NCBI RefSeq assembly: GCF_014117425.1
Contig: NZ_CP059725.1
Span: forward strand, 2,480,001 to 2,544,000
Length of the DNA stretch: 64,000 nucleotides
Direction of reading: 5' to 3'
Source of the DNA: Bartonella sp. HY038
Lineage (GTDB): Bacteria > Pseudomonadota > Alphaproteobacteria > Rhizobiales > Rhizobiaceae
Each line of letters opens with the position of its first letter. The stretch's first letter is position 1. Shown piece by piece: positions 1 to 10,010 of the stretch. The translations under genes and the position numbers were made by a program. The notes below the pieces were generated by a model. The model was not told the origin of the DNA. It did no database searches and saw only the letters and a program-made list of their open reading frames with translations.

Positions 1-369
1 CTTGAGCAAAAAGATTTCACATTTCTTTATGAACAAGGCGAAGCTTTGATTTTCATGGATTCTGAAAGCTATGAACAGCTTGAATTGCAAAAGGATTTTG
101 TTGGCGATCGCGCTGCATTTTTGCAAGATGGCATGACTGTTACTGTTGAACTTTATGAAGACAGACCAATTGGTATCTCCTTGCCTGATCAAGTAACATT
201 GACAATTTCTGAAGCTGACCCTGTTGTTAAGGGCCAAACCGCTGCTTCTTCCTATAAGCCGGCAATCCTTGAAAATGGTATTCGCGTATTGGTACCGCCT
301 TTCATTGCATCAGGTGAGCGCATTATCGTTGATACCAACGAAATTACTTATCTTCGCCGCGCTGACTAA
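1..369 (+). CDS. efp: elongation factor P, C-terminal part (truncated by window edge)
   Basis: The reading frame is open from base 1 and gives the last 122 residues of EF-P, which helps ribosomes stalled at polyproline stretches. The seen part covers the second and third OB-like domains, with the family-typical segments [29 protein letters not shown] and the ending TYLRRAD. The N-terminal domain with the modified lysine loop lies outside the window, so the modification type cannot be judged. A 24-bp palindrome follows 10 bases after the stop. The next gene is an inositol monophosphatase on the same strand. Identification is secure. Confidence 0.95.
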   Translation, partial: LEQKDFTFLYEQGEALIFMDSESYEQLELQKDFVGDRAAFLQDGMTVTVELYEDRPIGISLPDQVTLTISEADPVVKGQTAASSYKPAILENGIRVLVPPFIASGERIIVDTNEITYLRRAD

Positions 370-379
370 TGTTTTACTT

Positions 380-403
380 GGGTGGCATTTTAAAATGCCA
401 CCC
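380..403. terminator. perfect 24-bp palindrome behind efp
   Basis: A perfect inverted repeat with 12-base arms (GGGTGGCATTTT/AAAATGCCACCC) starts just after the efp stop codon. It could fold into a long hairpin and end efp transcription. There is no good T-run directly behind it, so termination is an inference. The rest of the 373-base gap up to the next gene holds no ORF or other structure that I recognise. Confidence 0.55.
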
Positions 404-742
404 ATGCATTTACACGTTTTACACGAATAAAATTCACCATAGATAAAATGGTATGCGCCGAATAAATGGCAGCAAACGAAATGTTTTTTACTGTTTAGAT
501 TGTATCTGAGCAAATTAAACAGGATCTTTTTGGTTTTGGAATGACCAATATTATTGTTCATAGGCACCATCATTACACTTGCGTCAAAATACATATTTGA
601 TCGGTGAGCGCTTTAATGCTTGATAAAACGATAATAAAATCATTCCCATTGTTTTGTCTTGGCAAGCAGCCAAGATTTTCATAAAGTTGACGATATTATA
701 GATCACCCTTAGGTGACACAGCTAAAGTGATAGGAAAAGATA

Positions 743-1534
743 ATGGCCCTTTCGGCTATAATGCATGTGATGGTACAAGCGACAGTTAAAGCTGGCCGCT
801 CACTGGTTCGTGATTTTGGTGAAGTGCAAAATTTGCAAGTCTCCCTTAAAGGCCCTGGTGATTATGTCAGCCAAGCCGATAAAAAAGCAGAAAGTATTCT
901 TTACAATGAATTAAGTCGTGCCCGTCCCGACTATGGTTTTTTAATGGAAGAAAGCGGCGAAGTTATCGGCAATGATGCCCAGCATCGCTTTATTATTGAT
1001 CCACTTGATGGCACTACCAATTTTCTACATGGTATTCCACTCTTTGCAATTTCAGTAGCATTAGAACGCCAAGGACAAATTGTTGCAGGTGTTATTTTCA
1101 ACCCCGTATTAGATGAGCTGTACACCACGGAACGCGGTGGTGGTGCGTTTTTAAATGATCGTCGTTTGCGTGTTGCAGCACGCCGCAAACTTGAAGATGC
1201 AGTTATCGGCACAGGTATTCCACATTTAGGTCGCGGTCATCATGGTAATTATCTTGTTGAATTGCGCAACGTCATGGGTGAAGTTGCCGGTATTCGCCGC
1301 ATGGGTGCAGCATCATTAGATCTTGCCGCAGTTGCTGCAGGTCGTCTTGACGCTTTTTGGGAAGATGGTTTGCAACCTTGGGATATGGCAGCTGGCATGC
1401 TTATGGTACGTGAAGCTGGTGGCTATGTTTCCGACAAAGATGGCGGTCAAAATATGTTTGACACAAAAAATATTGTCGTTGGTAATGAACTAATGCATGG
1501 CGCTTTGATGAAAGTGCTTAAACGCCCAATCTAA
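743..1534 (+). CDS. suhB: inositol monophosphatase family protein
   Basis: A 263-residue Mg2+-dependent phosphatase of the IMPase/SuhB family, cytoplasmic. The three metal-site motifs are present: E69-E70 in LMEESGE, the DPLDGTTNF block at 86-94 and the C-terminal PWDMAAG block with W213-D214. Length is normal for the family. The likely substrate is inositol-1-phosphate or a related sugar phosphate. SuhB proteins can also act in rRNA transcription complexes, which the sequence cannot decide. It follows efp on the same strand, but the 373-base gap and the hairpin between them suggest its own promoter. A terminator follows at 1564. Confidence 0.93.
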   Translation: MALSAIMHVMVQATVKAGRSLVRDFGEVQNLQVSLKGPGDYVSQADKKAESILYNELSRARPDYGFLMEESGEVIGNDAQHRFIIDPLDGTTNFLHGIPLFAISVALERQGQIVAGVIFNPVLDELYTTERGGGAFLNDRRLRVAARRKLEDAVIGTGIPHLGRGHHGNYLVELRNVMGEVAGIRRMGAASLDLAAVAAGRLDAFWEDGLQPWDMAAGMLMVREAGGYVSDKDGGQNMFDTKNIVVGNELMHGALMKVLKRPI

Positions 1535-1563
1535 TAGTCAGCGAAATATTTTGATGTTAATTT

Positions 1564-1592
1564 AAGGCTATTATTATTAATAGCCTTTTTTA
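1564..1592 (+). terminator. intrinsic terminator of the suhB gene
   Basis: AAGGCTATT and AATAGCCTT form a 9-bp stem with a short AT loop, directly followed by a T-run. It lies about 30 bases behind the stop codon. Confidence 0.85.
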
Positions 1593-1734
1593 TTGATCTT
1601 TTTAGCGGTTAGGTAAAAAGAGTTTTCTCGTCTTTATTTTAAACTAAACGCGCTTTAACCATTGCTATTTTCTTCATATTTTTCATAAACTATGCAATAT
1701 TTAGCTTAGATCTTAATGGTGGGAAAGCAATTTT

Positions 1735-3705
1735 ATGAAACGATTTATCAAAGCAGTATCTGCCTATAATGCCAAGGATTTTAGCAAGGCAGAAGAATTG
1801 CTTGACCAATTCTTAAGTAAAAAACCAAACGACATTGAAGGACTTTATCTTAGAGCTTCCTGCTATCTTAAACGTCAAGCCCACGAACAAGCCGAAGCAG
1901 ATCTTATAAAGCTTTTGCAAATAAAAAAAGATGTGCGCGCTTATGACTTATTGATACGTCTTTTTTGGGAAGTGAAAAGACAAGAAGAGGCTTTAACTTT
2001 TGCCAAAGATTTTGTTAAAGCTTTCAATCAAAATGCCAATGCCCATTATTATTTAGGCATGGTTGAGCAAGGGCTAGAACGCTATGAGAATGCGCGCATG
2101 CATTATGAAGATGCTTTGCAGCGTGATAATAATCATTTGGCAAGCCTCGTCAATTCTGCTTTTTTGGCGGTAAAAAAACAAGATTATGCAAATGCGGAAA
2201 GTCAATTATTAAAGGCAAAGACACTTGCCCCCAACTTACCGCAAATTTATGCAGGCCTTGCCGAAATAGCCGAAAAAACTGGCCGCTATAATGAAGCTGC
2301 ACAAAATTTTAATGCTGCAAAAGATTGGGGCGGTTTGCAACGGGTCATGCGCCGTGGTGCAATTTGGAATGACTTAGGTAAGGTTGATGCAATTTACCGC
2401 CAATTAAGTGAAAATAATGAGCTTAATGGTGGCAATGTTGGTGATGCATTATCCATATTAAATATGCCAATCCTTACACCGCTAAACTTGCGTAAAGCTG
2501 CCCATGCCTATGCGCTTAGCCGTTATGGTTCTATTTTTAGCCGCCCTGCTCTCATTAGTCCAATAAGCCAAAATGCACCTTTAAAAAAGCGATTAAAAAT
2601 TGGCTATCTCTCATCGGATTTTTATGACCATGCTACGATGCGGCTGATGATTGGCGTCATGGAAGCACATAATAAATCAGACTTTGATTTTCATATCCTT
2701 GCCTATAATGAACCAAAGCAAGATGATTATACAGCGCGCCTAGCCCAATTGGGCTGGCCGCAACATAATTTATATGACAAAAGCGATTGTGCCGCCGCGC
2801 AATGGATTGCTGACAATGGGTTTGATATTATTGTGGACCTTAAAGGTTATACGGGCGAACACCGCCTTGGTATCACCGCTTATCATCCTGCTCCAATCAT
2901 TGTAAGTTGGCTTGGCTTTCCTGGCACTTTGGGACATGAGCGCCTTGCTGATTATATTATTGGTGATGCTATTGTTACCCCAATTGCCGATGCAAACGGC
3001 TTTAGCGAAAAATTGGCATTAATGCCTCATTGCTACCAACCCAATGACCGCACGCGTCCTTTTACGACCAATGTAACAAGAGCCGACATGGGATTGCCCG
3101 ATAATGCACTTGTGCTTTGCAATTTTAATCAAATTATCAAATTCAACCCAGAAACGATTGATTTATGGCAAAAGATCCTTGCCAATATTGATAATGCTCA
3201 TTTATGGCTGATTAAACCCAAAGAACAAGACGTTTACGATAATTTACTAAAAGAGTTTGTAAAACGCAATATTGATATTAGCCGTATCACCTTTGCTAGC
3301 CCCTTAAGCACTGATCTGCATCTTCAGCGTCTTGGTCTTGCTGATATCGCCATTGATACATTTCCCTATACGTCCCATACCACAGCAAGCGATGCCTTAT
3401 GGGCTGGGGTTCCAATAATCACCAAACGTGGTGCAAGTTTTGCCTCACGTGTGGCAAGTAGCTTGCTAACCACCCATGGCTTTAGCGATCTTATTTGCGA
3501 TTGTGATGATGACTATTTGACTAAAATTATCGCCTTGGCAAAAAGCCCTGAGCAACGGCAAAAATTACGCCAAACACTTGCGGAAAAACGGATGACTTCA
3601 CCGCTGTTTGACACCCAGCTTTTTGCAGCCAACCTTGAAAAGCTTTATGGAAAAATGTGGGTAAACCATTCCCTAAACCAAAACTGCGCTATTACCTGCG
3701 ATTAA
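1735..3705 (+). CDS. TPR-containing GT41 (SPINDLY/OGT-like) glycosyltransferase
   Basis: A 656-residue protein. Residues about 1-200 are a run of tetratricopeptide repeats (for example residues 98-135, AHYYLGMVEQGLERYENA and following). From about residue 285 the O-linked GlcNAc transferase catalytic fold begins: LKIGYLSSDFYDHATMRL, then a VDLKGYTG block, VSWLGFPGTLG, and near the C terminus DTFPYTSHTTASDALWAGVP, the usual nucleotide-sugar site of GT41 enzymes. Family knowledge says it transfers a sugar from a UDP-sugar to protein; the acceptor here is unknown. There is no signal peptide, so it acts in the cytoplasm. It is a single gene, closed by a strong bidirectional terminator shared with the convergent efflux operon. 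Confidence 0.88.
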   Translation: MKRFIKAVSAYNAKDFSKAEELLDQFLSKKPNDIEGLYLRASCYLKRQAHEQAEADLIKLLQIKKDVRAYDLLIRLFWEVKRQEEALTFAKDFVKAFNQNANAHYYLGMVEQGLERYENARMHYEDALQRDNNHLASLVNSAFLAVKKQDYANAESQLLKAKTLAPNLPQIYAGLAEIAEKTGRYNEAAQNFNAAKDWGGLQRVMRRGAIWNDLGKVDAIYRQLSENNELNGGNVGDALSILNMPILTPLNLRKAAHAYALSRYGSIFSRPALISPISQNAPLKKRLKIGYLSSDFYDHATMRLMIGVMEAHNKSDFDFHILAYNEPKQDDYTARLAQLGWPQHNLYDKSDCAAAQWIADNGFDIIVDLKGYTGEHRLGITAYHPAPIIVSWLGFPGTLGHERLADYIIGDAIVTPIADANGFSEKLALMPHCYQPNDRTRPFTTNVTRADMGLPDNALVLCNFNQIIKFNPETIDLWQKILANIDNAHLWLIKPKEQDVYDNLLKEFVKRNIDISRITFASPLSTDLHLQRLGLADIAIDTFPYTSHTTASDALWAGVPIITKRGASFASRVASSLLTTHGFSDLICDCDDDYLTKIIALAKSPEQRQKLRQTLAEKRMTSPLFDTQLFAANLEKLYGKMWVNHSLNQNCAITCD

Positions 3706-3783
3706 TTAAACCGCCATCAATCTCATAGTGCTTTATATTCAAGTTATTTAGCTAATTTTAAAAGTAAAACATCTGTAGGCATA

Positions 3784-3812
3784 AAAAAGCCCCGCAAAAT
3801 GCGGGGCTTTTT
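3784..3812. terminator. bidirectional intrinsic terminator
   Basis: AAAAAGCCCCGC and GCGGGGCTTTTT form a 12-bp stem with a 5-base loop between two converging genes. It has an A-run on one side and a T-run on the other, so it can end both the glycosyltransferase transcript and the efflux operon. Confidence 0.92.
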
Positions 3813-3827
3813 ATTTTTGTAGAGCTA

Positions 3828-6800
3828 TTAATGACTTACTGGTTGTGGTGCATCACCACCATTATTGGTTCCATTGTCAGCATTACGAGAAGCTTTGCCC
3901 CTGCCACCAATCAAACGATAGAACATTGGGATAAAGAAGGTTGCAACACATGTTGCCGCCAACATACCACCAATAACACCAGTACCAATTGCATGGCGGC
4001 TTGCAGACCCTGCACCTGTCGAAGTTGCCAATGGCAACACGCCAAGAATGAAAGCAAGAGACGTCATAACAATTGGACGGAAGCGCATTTTTGCCGCCGA
4101 TAATGCTGCATCCACCGCTGACTTACCATTTTCACGCTCAAGCACCGCAAACTCTACAATCAAAATAGCGTTCTTGGCGGCAAGGCCAATAAGCGTGACA
4201 AGCCCAATTTGGAAGTACACATCATTGGCAAGCCCACGTACCAAAGTAAGTAGCAGCGCTCCTGCAACGGCAAAAGGTACCGCCGTGATAACAGCAAGTG
4301 GCAAACTCCATTTTTCAAACTGGGCAGCAAGAATAAGAAATACCATTATGATACCGTAAATAAGCGCGGTACTTCCCTGCCCTGAATTTGTTACTTCCTG
4401 ATAAGAAGTCCCTGTCCAGGCGAACTGATAACCTTGCGGTAATACTTCTGCAGCAACTTCTCTCATCGCATTAATTACATCACCTGTCGTATAGCCTGGA
4501 GCTGCTGAACCCATTACTTTAGTTGCATAATAGGCATTATACCGCTCTAACTGATCAGGACCAACAACGCGAGTTGCTGTAATTAAGGCATCAAGTGGTA
4601 CCATTTTCCCAGTATTTGACCTGACGAAAACTTGCTTTAAGTCCTCAGGTGTACGTCGAAATTCAGCTTCAGATTGCAATTTAACCTGATAATTGCGACC
4701 ATAAAGCGTAAAATCATTGATATAGACGTTACCAAAGGTTGATGAAAGCGCATCATAAATAGTGCTAATCGGCACATCCATTGTTAAAGCTTCATCACGT
4801 TTGACCTCTAAATCATATTGAGGCACATTTGGATCAAAAGTCGTACGAACTGTTTGAGGATCTAACTCCGGACGCATCCGTGCGGCTTGCACAACCTTTT
4901 GCGTCACGTCATTAAGTTTTTTCAACGTTTCTTCAATTGTTTGCGCTGTACCGGTACTACGATCTTGAATATAAAGCTCAAAACCACTGGAGATTGAAAG
5001 CCCCATAATTGGTGGTGGATTGACTGGGTAAACAGAACCACCTTGAATTCCAAATGTTGCCCCCATAATTGGACCTGGCATTTGACGAGGATCCTGCGTT
5101 GGATCACTACCACGAACACTCCAATCTTTCAGTGTTAGGAACATAGCCCCAGCACTGGTTTTAAGACCACTTGATGGCAAATCAAAACCGGCAATAGAAA
5201 CAATTGAATCAACCGCCTTATTTTGACTTAATATCGCCTCGGCCTGCGTCATAACTTTCGAGGTGCGGTCAAGCGACGCGCCTGATGGAAGCGTCACGAA
5301 TACCATTAAGACGCCCTGATCTTCAGCTGGAACAAGTGAGCTTGGAACTTTTTCAAATAGGTAGAAAACAGATCCGCAAACAAAAATGAAGATCGCAATA
5401 CCAATTGCGACATAACGAATGAAAAATTTGACGCCATGCATATAAAGATCAGTAATTGCATCAAATAATTTATTAAACGCTCTGAAAGGTGCAATCGGCT
5501 CCTTATGGGTTGGCTTTAAAAGCAAGCTGCACAAAGCTGGTGTCAGTGTCAGAGCAACAAGCCCTGAAATTACCACTGAAATTGCAACCGTAATCGCAAA
5601 TTGCTGATACATGATACCAGCAAGACCACCCATAAAGGACACTGGAATAAACACAGCACAAAGCACCAGAACAATAGCGATAATAGGCGAAGTCACCTCA
5701 GCCATAGATTTAACCGCTGCATCATGGGGCGATAGCTTTTCCTCACTCATCAAGCGTTCAACGTTTTCAAGCACAACAATAGCATCATCGACGACGATAC
5801 CGATAGCCAGCACTAAACCAAAAAGCGTTAGCATATTGATCGAGAAGCCAAGAACATACATACCCGCAAATGTACCAATGATTGATATTGGCACCGCGAT
5901 GAGCGGAATAAGAGTTGCTCGCCAATTTTGTAGGAAAATGAAAACAACAACAATAACCAACAAAATCGCTTCGATGAAAGTATGAATAACTTCTTCGACT
6001 GAAACAACAATGAATTTAGTAGTATCATAAGGAACGTCAAAAGTTATGCCGGCAGGAAAATTCTTTGAAAGTTCCTCCATCGTCGACTTAACGCTTTCCA
6101 TGGTGGCTAACGCATTAGCACCTGGTTGCAAATAAATCATAATCGGCACCATCGGGGTACCATTAAGCTTGGTATCAACGACATATTGTTGTGTGCCAAG
6201 CTCAATGCGTGCAACATCCCTTAAACGTAAGGCCGAACCATTTTCATCAGAGTTTAAAATGATGTTGCCAAACTCTTCTACCGAAATCAAACGGCCTTGG
6301 GTCGTCGCAGAATAGGTGTAAGCCCCCGATTGACTATCTGGGCTATCACCGAAACGGCCAACAGCATATTGCGCATTTTGTTGTTGAACTGCTGTTATAA
6401 CATCTGATGGAATAAGCTTATATTGCGCCAATTTATCAGGACGCAACCAAATACGCATGGAATAATCGATGCTACCGAGAACTTGCGCATCGCCAACACC
6501 TGAAATACGTTTAATATCATCCACTACATTAAGCAATGCATAATTGCCAACATAAGTACGATCATAGGATGCTGTATCTGACTGCATAGACACAATACCA
6601 AGAGTGGACGATGAACGTTTCACCACCGAAACACCCAAACGCTGAACTTCTTGTGGTAGTGTCGTCAACGCACGTTGCACGCGGTTATTCACATTAATCG
6701 TTGCTTGGTCTGCATCAGTTCCTTGCTTAAAAGTCACGGTGATTTGCAATGTACCTTGCGCATTAGACACCGTGTTCATGTAAATCATGTCTTCAACGCC

Positions 6801-7013
6801 ATTGATTTGCTGTTCAAGAGGAACAGCAACAGTCTGCGCAAGCGTTTGCGCACTGGCTCCTGGATATTGCGCCGAAATTGTAACCTGAGGCGGCAACAAA
6901 TCTGGATATTGTTCCACGGGCAAATTAGGAATAGATAAAATACCAGCAAGAACAATTACAATTGATAAAACGGCAGATAGAACTGGCCTATTGATGAAAA
7001 AACCATAATTCAT
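3828..7013 (-). CDS. bepE: RND multidrug efflux permease (AcrB/BepE type)
   Basis: A 1061-residue inner-membrane proton/drug antiporter of the HAE-1 family. The N terminus [20 protein letters not shown] is the typical first membrane helix. The proton-relay aspartates are D409-D410 in [14 protein letters not shown], and the helix-10 lysine is seen in [13 protein letters not shown]. The two large periplasmic loops have the normal size. Its start codon overlaps the stop of the adaptor gene by 4 bases, so the two are translationally coupled. With an outer-membrane channel encoded elsewhere it would form a tripartite pump. The gene order TetR / adaptor / permease matches Brucella bepR-bepD-bepE, which is the reason for the symbol; the exact substrates cannot be read from the sequence. 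Confidence 0.93.
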   Translation of the reverse strand: MNYGFFINRPVLSAVLSIVIVLAGILSIPNLPVEQYPDLLPPQVTISAQYPGASAQTLAQTVAVPLEQQINGVEDMIYMNTVSNAQGTLQITVTFKQGTDADQATINVNNRVQRALTTLPQEVQRLGVSVVKRSSSTLGIVSMQSDTASYDRTYVGNYALLNVVDDIKRISGVGDAQVLGSIDYSMRIWLRPDKLAQYKLIPSDVITAVQQQNAQYAVGRFGDSPDSQSGAYTYSATTQGRLISVEEFGNIILNSDENGSALRLRDVARIELGTQQYVVDTKLNGTPMVPIMIYLQPGANALATMESVKSTMEELSKNFPAGITFDVPYDTTKFIVVSVEEVIHTFIEAILLVIVVVFIFLQNWRATLIPLIAVPISIIGTFAGMYVLGFSINMLTLFGLVLAIGIVVDDAIVVLENVERLMSEEKLSPHDAAVKSMAEVTSPIIAIVLVLCAVFIPVSFMGGLAGIMYQQFAITVAISVVISGLVALTLTPALCSLLLKPTHKEPIAPFRAFNKLFDAITDLYMHGVKFFIRYVAIGIAIFIFVCGSVFYLFEKVPSSLVPAEDQGVLMVFVTLPSGASLDRTSKVMTQAEAILSQNKAVDSIVSIAGFDLPSSGLKTSAGAMFLTLKDWSVRGSDPTQDPRQMPGPIMGATFGIQGGSVYPVNPPPIMGLSISSGFELYIQDRSTGTAQTIEETLKKLNDVTQKVVQAARMRPELDPQTVRTTFDPNVPQYDLEVKRDEALTMDVPISTIYDALSSTFGNVYINDFTLYGRNYQVKLQSEAEFRRTPEDLKQVFVRSNTGKMVPLDALITATRVVGPDQLERYNAYYATKVMGSAAPGYTTGDVINAMREVAAEVLPQGYQFAWTGTSYQEVTNSGQGSTALIYGIIMVFLILAAQFEKWSLPLAVITAVPFAVAGALLLTLVRGLANDVYFQIGLVTLIGLAAKNAILIVEFAVLERENGKSAVDAALSAAKMRFRPIVMTSLAFILGVLPLATSTGAGSASRHAIGTGVIGGMLAATCVATFFIPMFYRLIGGRGKASRNADNGTNNGGDAPQPVSH

Positions 7014-8437
7014 TGTTTTTCACCCGTTTTAGGGGTTTTATCATCATTAGGAGCTTGGGTTTTTGCAGATGGGTCTTTTGTTGGTTGCCCTTGCTCTGTT
7101 TGCCCTTGCACTGGCTGAGGCAATGCCTTTCCATCAAGGGTTGTTAAATTGCCGATTGCATCACTACCCGGTTTTTTCCGAGCCATGGCGCTTTGAACCC
7201 CAACAATACCATCGCTAATAACACGTTCGCCACCAATAAGGCCAATAGTTTCCTCTATTTTTTGTGGTGTAACCGTTTGTGTTTCACCAGCCTTAACTTG
7301 CTTATCTGCTTTGGTTTGGCTTTCTTCCTTTTGCCCCGCTGCAGCAGCTGGAGCTGCTTGAGCTGCCGGTGCATCAACCATTACCTTGGTTGCAGGCTCT
7401 AACAACCAATTACGTCCCTCAACCTCGCGCGCAACTTTAACAACGCGTTTTTGCAATTTCATATTTTCGTCAATAATATAAACATACTGATTGGTTGCAT
7501 CTTGCAATAGCGAGGCTTCAGGAATGACGATGGCATTATCCTGTTTAAGTCCAAGTACAGTAACGCGTACAAATTGTCCTGCAACCAACTGCCGATTATC
7601 ATTGTTAAAGACCGCACGTACACCCAATGTACCTGTAGTCGCATCTAGAGTTGGCGAGGTAAAATCAATTGTTCCAAGCTCTGGATATTCACTGCCATCA
7701 CCAAAGGTAATTCTTACCTGTAATTTATCAATTTTTTCGCCGCGGGCATTCATGTCAGCCATTAATTTTTGAATGGCCTTGGCTTCACTATCTGTATAGG
7801 AAAAATTAACATAAATTGGATTACTTTGAGTAATGCTCGTTAGCAAGCCATTGGCACTAATAAGACTACCTTCAGGGACTTGTTCCCTAGAGGTAACACC
7901 ACTTATAGGCGCTGTAACCTTCGTATATTGCAGGTTTAGTTCTGCTGTTTTTAGCATCGCTTGCGCCTGCTGCAAACTTGCGGCATTGGCATCGCGCGTT
8001 GCAAAAGCTTGATCACGCTGCGCCGTACTATAAACACGTTGTTTTAATAATTCTTCCGCACGTTTTGCATCGCGCAGTGATTGATCATAAGTCGCCTGAG
8101 CCTGTGCGACCGCTGCCTTTTGACGAGCAACTTCGGCATCATATGTATCAGGGTCTATTTCAAATAAAACATCGCCCTCTTTTACCTCATTGCCTTCAAT
8201 AAAGTTGCGGCGCAATAAAATGCCACCAACACGCGCTCTCACTTCAGTTTCGCGATAGGCAGCCACACGACCAGCATATTCATAGGTGATAGGAACTTCA
8301 CGCTTATCAATGGTCACAGCGGAAACATTAGGAGGGGGCATTTGTTGTTGGGCTTTTTGTTCCTGACCGCATGCCACTAAACTCAAACCGGTAGCACTGA
8401 TTGCAATGCCCATCGTTAATTTCTTTAAAAAATTCAT
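7010..8437 (-). CDS. bepD: RND efflux periplasmic adaptor lipoprotein (AcrA/BepD type)
   Basis: A 475-residue membrane fusion protein. It has a lipoprotein signal with lipobox LVAC (lipidated C23), a lipoyl-like half motif around [16 protein letters not shown], an alpha-hairpin at about residues 100-165 and beta-barrel segments up to about 350. It is longer than the usual 380-400 residues: a low-complexity Ala/Gln/Lys/Thr stretch (about 355-392) interrupts the membrane-proximal domain, which resumes at [13 protein letters not shown], and a Pro/Gln/Lys-rich tail follows residue 420. The purine-rich AGAGG lies 12 bases upstream of the ATG, with a perfect 12-bp palindrome between them. It is the first gene of the efflux operon. 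Confidence 0.92.
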   Translation of the reverse strand: MNFLKKLTMGIAISATGLSLVACGQEQKAQQQMPPPNVSAVTIDKREVPITYEYAGRVAAYRETEVRARVGGILLRRNFIEGNEVKEGDVLFEIDPDTYDAEVARQKAAVAQAQATYDQSLRDAKRAEELLKQRVYSTAQRDQAFATRDANAASLQQAQAMLKTAELNLQYTKVTAPISGVTSREQVPEGSLISANGLLTSITQSNPIYVNFSYTDSEAKAIQKLMADMNARGEKIDKLQVRITFGDGSEYPELGTIDFTSPTLDATTGTLGVRAVFNNDNRQLVAGQFVRVTVLGLKQDNAIVIPEASLLQDATNQYVYIIDENMKLQKRVVKVAREVEGRNWLLEPATKVMVDAPAAQAAPAAAAGQKEESQTKADKQVKAGETQTVTPQKIEETIGLIGGERVISDGIVGVQSAMARKKPGSDAIGNLTTLDGKALPQPVQGQTEQGQPTKDPSAKTQAPNDDKTPKTGEKQ

Positions 8438-8449
8438 GTCTGATCAGAC
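8438..8449. promoter_or_regulatory. palindrome between ribosome site and start of the adaptor gene
   Basis: GTCTGATCAGAC is a perfect 12-bp palindrome touching the adaptor start codon. It could be a second operator half or an mRNA element controlling translation. There is no direct evidence for either role. Confidence 0.35.
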
Positions 8450-8509
8450 CTCTATATCATGATATGCCTAAAATATACCGACACCAATGTTTGTAAATAG
8501 GTGAAATCG

Positions 8510-8542
8510 AAGGTAAATTGAATATTTTGTTAAATTTACCTT
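8510..8542. promoter_or_regulatory. candidate TetR operator of the efflux locus
   Basis: Arms AAGGTAAATT and AATTTACCTT (10 bp) are separated by a 13-base AT-rich centre, in the 426-base divergent gap between the adaptor gene and its TetR gene. TetR repressors of RND pumps bind inverted repeats in exactly this setting. I see no other strong inverted repeat in the gap apart from the one next to the adaptor start. Confidence 0.5.
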
Positions 8543-8863
8543 GTTACACCCTACAATCAAGCGTTAAAATACTAATAATATGGCCTATACATGCTTCAAG
8601 TAAATAATTGAACTTATATTGTAATTATCCCATTGCCTAGGTAAAAGTCGATAGTTATTATCTCCTACTAATGGTCACAAAAAAATGATCTTAGAAACAC
8701 AAAAGCTGTAAAAACGCTGATTCTTGATGCTACTACAAAACCGCCCCTTTATTATCGTATAAAAACATCTGATGCTTAGCACAATAATGCTTCACCAACA
8801 AATCGTAATTGCCTAAACAATATAAGCAAGCATTTGATATTTATTGATTAACTTGGAACATAT

Positions 8864-9478
8864 ATGCGACGTACAAAAGCTGAGGCGGCAGCAACCCGCG
8901 ATTCTATCATTACTGCAGCGCAATTTCTTTTCCTTGAACAAGGTGTTTCACAAACCACCCTTGCACACATAGCAAAACGTGCCAACGTTACACGCGGTGC
9001 TATTTATTTCCATTTTGCCGATAAAGCAGAAATATTTCGTGCCATGATTCAAAAAGTCCGCTTCCCGCAAGAAAGCCTCATTGAAGAAGCACAGCAAAGT
9101 GATTCTATTAATCCTCTTAACATTCTTGAAAAATCAGCAGAACGTGCATTCAAAATTTTTAGCGAGGATGAGCAACAGCAACGGATTGTCACTATTATTA
9201 CCCAACGCTGCGAATATGTTGGCGCTTTTTCTGAAATGGTGGAGCGTCTGCGCCAAGCGCAAAATAGCATGCTAGACCTTTTTATTCGCTTGCTCCATGT
9301 CGCTAAAGACCGCAACATGCTCAACACAAATTGCACGCCTGAAGATGGGGCGCGTGTACTCGTAGCTGTTATCGGCGGTATTATTAATGAATGGCTACAT
9401 TCTGGCAAAACTTTTGATTTGCAAAAAATTGGCAATCAAATTGTATGCATTCAAATAAAGGCATTACGCAGCACTTAG
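8864..9478 (+). CDS. bepR: TetR/AcrR family repressor of the efflux operon
   Basis: A 204-residue regulator. The N-terminal helix-turn-helix (about residues 8-55) includes TLAHIAKRANVTRGAIYFHF, the family signature. The remaining C-terminal part is the ligand-binding domain in AcrR/TtgR style (NILEKSAERAFKIF and following). It is divergent from the adaptor/permease operon, as is usual for local repressors of RND pumps, and the inverted repeat at 8510-8542 is its likely target. The identity as TetR is certain; the bepR symbol rests on gene order. Confidence 0.9.
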   Translation: MRRTKAEAAATRDSIITAAQFLFLEQGVSQTTLAHIAKRANVTRGAIYFHFADKAEIFRAMIQKVRFPQESLIEEAQQSDSINPLNILEKSAERAFKIFSEDEQQQRIVTIITQRCEYVGAFSEMVERLRQAQNSMLDLFIRLLHVAKDRNMLNTNCTPEDGARVLVAVIGGIINEWLHSGKTFDLQKIGNQIVCIQIKALRST

Positions 9479-10010
9479 AAAAACAAAATGTTATTCGTCT
9501 TATTATTACTATTAAGAACAATACTTAATCGGAAATATGCAAATTCAAAATACATTTTTCATATACACTTTTCCAACAATTAATTTAAAAAATAAGAAAC
9601 AAAATTTTATTTAAATATTACTTATCAAAACGATCAATTTGAAATTAGTCTAGCCAATCAATTATAAATAATTTATAATATTAACAATCATAAACAATAT
9701 TTTATAAGATTATTATTAAATAAAATTTATACAAAAAGTTTTTTCTTTTATAGTAAAAATAAAACAATGTTTTAATCTGATGCAATTTTGCAACAAAATA
9801 AAATAAATATAAAATCGGTTTTTTGTTTAGACTTATTTAAAGCAAATAAACATGCCATTTTATGGCATAAAAATACGATTTAAATAAAAAATAAGATGTC
9901 ATCTATTTAAAACTAGATGTAGTTAGCATTGCATTTTCTTTTCTAATCGAATAGAAACGCCGCATTTACCTTTTTAACTTAATCATTAAAAGTCTTTTGC
10001 GGGGGCGAAA
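9479..10010. other. very AT-rich non-coding stretch upstream of the autotransporter gene
   Basis: About 530 bases with long A- and T-runs and no ORF. It should be flexible or curved DNA and must contain the autotransporter promoter. I could not place a convincing -35/-10 pair. A G-rich ribosome site (GCGGGGGCG) sits directly before the next start codon. Confidence 0.5.
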
